Shown here piece by piece: positions 60,915-64,000 of a stretch of DNA of 64,000 bases. Origin of the DNA: Pseudomonadota bacterium (GTDB lineage Bacteria; Myxococcota_A; Polyangia; Polyangiales; Polyangiaceae); contig JAFAER010000254.1 of assembly GCA_023423895.1 (NCBI GenBank), forward strand, positions 23,210-87,209. The letters run 5' to 3'. Numbering within the stretch: position 1 is the first letter of the stretch; the number at the start of each line of letters is the position of its first letter. A program made the position numbers and the translations under genes. The notes below the pieces were generated by a model. That model saw only the letters and a program-made list of their open reading frames with translations, had not been told where the DNA came from and did not search any database.

Positions 60915-61082
60915 GCTGTTCCCTCTAGGGAGCGCGTCTCTTGCACCGGCCATGCCTCAGCTGACGACACGCGAAAACGCGGGCGCGGCTGTTCGATGCG
61001 GCGCAACCGGTGCGTTCAGCGCAAGTCGTGCGCTCCGTTGCAAGGGCTTCATCCGGGACGCGATTGCGCGGTAGCTTCGGGC

Positions 61083-61859
61083 ATGTTTCGCGCGAGCCCG
61101 ATCGTCTATGCCCACCGCGGCGCCAGCTTCGAGCTGCCGGAGAACACCCTCGAGTCGTTCCGGCTAGCCCTCGAGCTCGGCGCGGACGCGCTCGAGACCG
61201 ACGCTCACATGACGCGCGACGGACGCATCGTCCTCTCGCACGACCCCACGGGCGCGCGGATGGCGGGCGTCGATCGCCCGATCGCGAACGTGACGCTGAG
61301 TGAGCTCCGCGCCTGGGACATGGGCGCACGCTTCGTTCCCCGCCGCCCAGGGATCTTTCGTCACGGGCAGCGTTTCCGCATCCCGACGCTGGACGAGGCG
61401 CTCGAGGCGTTCCCGGGCATTCTCTTCAACGTCGACGCGAAGCAGACCGCACCGGACATGATCCCGGCGCTTCTTCGCTGCATCAAACAGGCGCGCGCGG
61501 AGGATCGCGTTCGCATCGCGAGCTTCTCGACGAGGAATCTCGCGCGCGTCCGTGCGCTCGGGTATGCGGGCGAAACCGGGCTGTCGCCGAGCGAGGTCGC
61601 GCGGCTCATGTTCGTTCCGCGGTCGTATCTGCGCTGGCTCCGTGTCGACGGACGCGCCGCGCAGGTCCCGCGGCGGGCCTACGGCCTCGAGCTCGCGAGC
61701 CAGCGCGCGATCGACCGCTTCCACGCGCTCGGTCTCCGGGTCGACTACTGGACGATCGACGATCCCGCCGAGGCCGAGCGGCTGTTCGCGCTCGGCGCGG
61801 ACGGTGTGATGACCGACGATCCCCGGACCGTCTGTGCAGCGAAGGTCGCCGCACGCTGA
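61083..61859 (+). CDS. Glycerophosphodiester phosphodiesterase
   Basis: This 258-residue GDPD splits glycerophosphodiesters into glycerol-3-phosphate and alcohols. YAHRGASFELPENTLESF, ALETDAHMTRDGRIV, LSHDPTGARM, FNVDAKQ and ADGVMTDDP supply the catalytic His pair and metal ligands. It has no signal peptide, so it is cytoplasmic. It is divergent from norZ with a 168-base gap. The ATG at 61083 is chosen from the start of the conserved fold. Confidence 0.93.
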   Translation: MFRASPIVYAHRGASFELPENTLESFRLALELGADALETDAHMTRDGRIVLSHDPTGARMAGVDRPIANVTLSELRAWDMGARFVPRRPGIFRHGQRFRIPTLDEALEAFPGILFNVDAKQTAPDMIPALLRCIKQARAEDRVRIASFSTRNLARVRALGYAGETGLSPSEVARLMFVPRSYLRWLRVDGRAAQVPRRAYGLELASQRAIDRFHALGLRVDYWTIDDPAEAERLFALGADGVMTDDPRTVCAAKVAAR

Positions 61860-62167
61860 GCGCGGCGCCGAGGGCGTTGCGATCCTCGACGCAGACATCC
61901 GCGACGAGCGGAGCTGGCGAACGCAGCGCCGCTGAGCTTTGCGACTCGATGGTTGCCGGAACTGTGTGGTGGACGGGTTGACGCTCGCGAAGTCTGCGTT
62001 ACGAATCCGGCCGACGATTCTGGCCTCGTGAGGTGACGATGTGACGTCGCAACGGCGCACCGGCTCGAAGAGCCGAGCGCATGCCGTCGTCACGTGCGTG
62101 CCCGTTTGCGAGGTGAGCCGACGCGCGTCCGTGGCGTGCACGCCGCGGCAGAAAGGATGTTTTTCCG
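61860..62167. other. Intergenic stretch before the OmpA-like gene
   Basis: These 308 bases hold no believable gene. TTGACG at 61978-61983 and TACGAAT from 62000 may form a weak promoter. A GAAAGGATG ribosome-binding stretch lies shortly before the ATG at 62168. Confidence 0.4.
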
Positions 62168-62719
62168 ATGACGACCGTGAATGTTCGCTCCACGACCGAG
62201 AAGACCGCGCGCCTTACCGGTGCCGCGCTCCTCCTGCTCCTCGCTTCGTGCGGTGGCAGCGGCAAGCGCGCCCTCACGGCCGCCGAGGCGTCGGAGACGA
62301 ACCTGTCGAGCGCGGAGCCAAAGGCAGTGTCGCCGTCGGTCAACGTCTCCGAGGACCTGGCGAAGAAGTGCAACCTTCGGTTCGGCGACGTCGAGCAGGC
62401 GCCGAAGTTCGGCTTCGACACGACCGACCTCGCTCCGCAGGACCGTGAGGTCCTCGGCGACATCGCGAAGTGCCTGACCACGGGGCCGCTCGCAGGACGC
62501 AAGGTCAAGCTCGTCGGCCATGCCGACCCGCGCGGCACCACGGACTACAACATGGCGCTCGGAGCGCGGCGTGCGAACGGCGTCGCCGGGTATCTGAAGA
62601 GCCTGGGCGTCGCTCAGGACAAGCTGGCCGAGACGTCACGCGGTGAGCTCGACGCCAGCGGCTCCGACGAGACGACGTGGCAGCGCGATCGCCGCGTCGA
62701 CATCAGCCTCGCTGACTGA
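62168..62719 (+). CDS. OmpA/Pal-family lipoprotein
   Basis: This 183-residue lipoprotein (LLLLASCGG, Cys near 29) has a short linker and an OmpA domain at about 70-180. The domain shows KFGFDTTDLAPQDREVLGD, VKLVGHADPRGTTDYNMALG, RRANGVAGYLKSLGV and WQRDRRVDISL, which fit peptidoglycan (DAP) binding. It anchors the outer membrane to the cell wall, but no tol genes are nearby. Confidence 0.9.
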   Translation: MTTVNVRSTTEKTARLTGAALLLLLASCGGSGKRALTAAEASETNLSSAEPKAVSPSVNVSEDLAKKCNLRFGDVEQAPKFGFDTTDLAPQDREVLGDIAKCLTTGPLAGRKVKLVGHADPRGTTDYNMALGARRANGVAGYLKSLGVAQDKLAETSRGELDASGSDETTWQRDRRVDISLAD

Positions 62720-62746
62720 CGCGAAGCAAGCGCGCGGCCCCGTCAG
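62716..62746. terminator. Hairpin between convergent stops
   Basis: CTGACG (62716-62721) pairs with CGTCAG (62741-62746) over a 19-base loop. Both stems contain parts of the TGA stops of the two convergent genes. Confidence 0.35.
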
Positions 62747-63195
62747 CAGCCTTCCTTCTTCGAATACTTCTGCCCGGGGCAGCTGCCGCTGCCGTGGAAC
62801 GTCTTGCCGTCGCAGCCGCAGTACGTGCGCAGGTCCTTCGTGCACGGCGGGCTCGGCTTGCACGTCCACGTCTTGTCGCAGCCCATCTCGCCGGCGCAGA
62901 TCTCGCCCTTCGCGCAGTCAGCGCTCGAGGTGCAGGTCTTTCCCTGGACGGCGCCAGCATCGGCCGCCGCCGATGCCGTTCCCTCCGGCCGAGCGGTCTC
63001 GGTCGGCGCGGGCGCTGCCGGCTGCTCGGTCGCGATCGGCTGTGCGGTCGCGGTGGGCTCGGCCGTCGTCGTGCCGGAGGGCTCCGACGTCGGCGGCACC
63101 GGCGAAGGATTCGATCCACATGCGAGCGCGAGCGCGCTCGCCGATGCGAGGAAAAGGAACGCTGCTGCGAGGTGGCTCGTGCTCCGACGGGTCAT
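62743..63195 (-). CDS. Cys-rich lipoprotein with Kazal-like end
   Basis: This 150-residue lipoprotein (ASALALACGSN) has a Pro/Thr/Ala-rich linker and a Cys-rich region with CTSSADCAKGEICAGEMGC and CTKDLRTYCGCDGKTFHGSG, ending SKKEGC. The CGCDGKT motif is that of Kazal-type serine-protease inhibitor repeats. It may protect a surface protease or bind one; this is inference. Confidence 0.7.
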   Translation of the reverse strand: MTRRSTSHLAAAFLFLASASALALACGSNPSPVPPTSEPSGTTTAEPTATAQPIATEQPAAPAPTETARPEGTASAAADAGAVQGKTCTSSADCAKGEICAGEMGCDKTWTCKPSPPCTKDLRTYCGCDGKTFHGSGSCPGQKYSKKEGC

Positions 63196-63277
63196 TCGCG
63201 CAGGGAACCGCGACGCGCGTCGGACGTCAACGGCCGAGGCCGCGTCTCCGAGGCGCGGCGGCGAAGCGGCGCTCGGG

Positions 63278-63321
63278 AGTCGTCGTGCCTCAGAAGTCGT
63301 CGTGCCTCAGAAGTCGTCGTG
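63278..63321. repeat. 17-base tandem repeat over a gene end
   Basis: The unit AGTCGTCGTGCCTCAGA occurs at 63278-63294 and 63295-63311, then in part at 63312-63321. The TGA stop of the PilZ gene (63307-63309) lies in the second copy, so the HDDF-stop end is repeated downstream, out of frame. Confidence 0.85.
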
Positions 63322-64000
63322 AAAGAGCGGCTCGCGATTGCGAACGTAGCGGTACACGAGCTGCCTTGCCTCCGCCGTGATCGCCGTGAACTGCGCGCCG
63401 AAGCCGGGAAGAGCATCGCCGCCTTGCTCGCGCGTCCACTTCACGACGGCGTTCGCCTCGAACTCGTAGCCACCGGGCAGCGAGACCTTCAGGCGGATCG
63501 GCGTGCCGATCTTCGGCGACAGGTACGTCGATACGAAGAGGCCGCCGTGGTCGATGATGTCGTTGCCGGACAGGCCCTTGTAGAAGTTCGTCGGGCTGTG
63601 CGCGCCGAGATCGGCCGAGATGAGCTGCATGTTCCCCACGGGCGGCGGAGCGGGGACGGGCATGCTCGGCGTCGCCGGCTGCGGAGCCGTGTTCGCGTGC
63701 GCGTGAGCAGGAGCAGGAGCAGGAGCGTGGGCGTGAGCAGGAGCATGCGCGTGCGCCGGAGCCGCCGCCGGCGGCGCGGCGAACGGATCGCGCACGGCGA
63801 ACGGATCGCGTGCGATCTGCGGCGCAGCTTGCGGACCAGGCGCGCCCGCAGGCGGCGGTGCGTTGTGGGCTTGCGGGAACGACGGCTGCGGCTGCGGCTG
63901 CGCGATGACGGGAGCCGTCGCGGCCATGCCCGCCGTGCCTCCGCGCGCATTGGCCGGCGGCATGTTCGCGTGGGCCGCCGGAGGCGGAGCGGCAGCGGCC
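63307..64000 (-). CDS. PilZ-domain protein, 5' end outside the window
   Basis: The visible 230 residues begin with Ala/Pro/His-rich low complexity (repeated PAHAHA units) and end in a PilZ-like domain (NFYKGLSGNDIIDHGGLFVS, IRLKVSLPGGYEFEANAVVK, GFGAQFTAITAEARQLVYRY). The frame stays open to the window edge, so the true start lies outside. The usual c-di-GMP motif RxxxR-(D/N)xSxxG is not evident, so binding is uncertain. Confidence 0.7.
   Translation of the reverse strand, partial: AAAAPPPAAHANMPPANARGGTAGMAATAPVIAQPQPQPSFPQAHNAPPPAGAPGPQAAPQIARDPFAVRDPFAAPPAAAPAHAHAPAHAHAPAPAPAHAHANTAPQPATPSMPVPAPPPVGNMQLISADLGAHSPTNFYKGLSGNDIIDHGGLFVSTYLSPKIGTPIRLKVSLPGGYEFEANAVVKWTREQGGDALPGFGAQFTAITAEARQLVYRYVRNREPLFHDDF

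Noticed and set aside
60915..61082. FNR, NorR or NsrR site before norZ
   Set aside because: No TTGAT-n4-ATCAA, GT-n7-AC pair or other clear match was found by eye.
1..64000. CRISPR arrays, transposases, integrases, prophage genes, tRNA and rRNA genes
   Set aside because: None could be recognised; the tandem repeats seen lack CRISPR-like spacing and no mobile-element protein motifs were found.

Overview
This 64 kb window is G+C-rich chromosomal DNA with dense genes, many GTG starts and many translationally coupled stop/start overlaps. It looks like a delta-proteobacterial-type genome, most likely a myxobacterium (Myxococcota, perhaps the Polyangiales side). Evidence for this is Ser/Thr kinases with HRDITPHN or HRDLKPSN loops, an AgmX/TonB-C-like kinase tail, a MYXO-CTERM-like C-terminus with a DCGSAPG motif, a transmembrane helix and terminal arginines, many Cys-anchored lipoproteins, and an EPS locus mixed with signalling genes. 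The taxonomic call is inference. No rRNA, tRNA, transposase, integrase, phage gene or CRISPR array was seen.

Layout. (1) 0-23.3 kb: a Wzx/Wzy-type exopolysaccharide locus. It holds an outer-membrane barrel protein, an initiating sugar transferase, a short Wza-like exporter, an alkaline-phosphatase-like enzyme, a Wzz-like co-polymerase and a family 2 glycosyltransferase. A five-gene minus-strand tailoring operon follows (beta-helix protein, deacetylase-like protein, Gfo/Idh oxidoreductase, epimerase, hexapeptide acetyltransferase). After that come Wzy, Wzx, a BY-kinase-type ATPase and a CelD-like acetyltransferase. A partner-switching regulator set (STAS protein, anti-sigma HATPase and an FHA-GAF-PP2C phosphatase) is embedded near the start. 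A pair of inverted, structured repeats lies at 10.2-10.65 kb. (2) 23.3-33.3 kb: two divergent groups. One is a minus-strand lipoprotein operon with a pentaheme cytochrome. The other is a plus-strand set with a membrane Ser/Thr kinase, a barrel protein, a Cys-rich lipoprotein and a MYXO-CTERM propeller. (3) 33.3-40.5 kb: a PP2C phosphatase, a coupled cysteine-desulfurase-like and adenylate-forming pair, a second Ser/Thr kinase and a membrane sulfatase. (4) 40.6-48.6 kb: a metal (probably iron) uptake operon with a TonB receptor, an HTTM protein, an imelysin and a delta-60 lipoprotein, behind a good Fur-box candidate and divergent from a second lipoprotein. (5) 48.8-64 kb: a mixed region with a barrel/DoxX/LysR cluster, a peptidase-propeller-barrel fusion, an MBL hydrolase, a DNA alkylation repair operon (AlkX/YcaQ-like, Ada-AlkA fusion, Ogt), a quinol NO reductase, GDPD, an OmpA lipoprotein, a Kazal-like lipoprotein and a PilZ protein cut by the window end.

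How the parts may work together. The EPS genes form nearly a full assembly line: initiation, chain extension, modification, flipping, polymerisation, length control and export. The exporter is too short to carry the Wza outer-membrane helix, and the barrel at 58-1545 is a candidate to supply the outer-membrane pore. The partner-switch genes would let kinase or FHA signals tune the locus. Among non-coding signals, the most notable are the two 145-base inverted elements, which have conserved ends and hairpins that differ in sequence but keep their pairing, and the Fur-like palindrome at 47536-47552.
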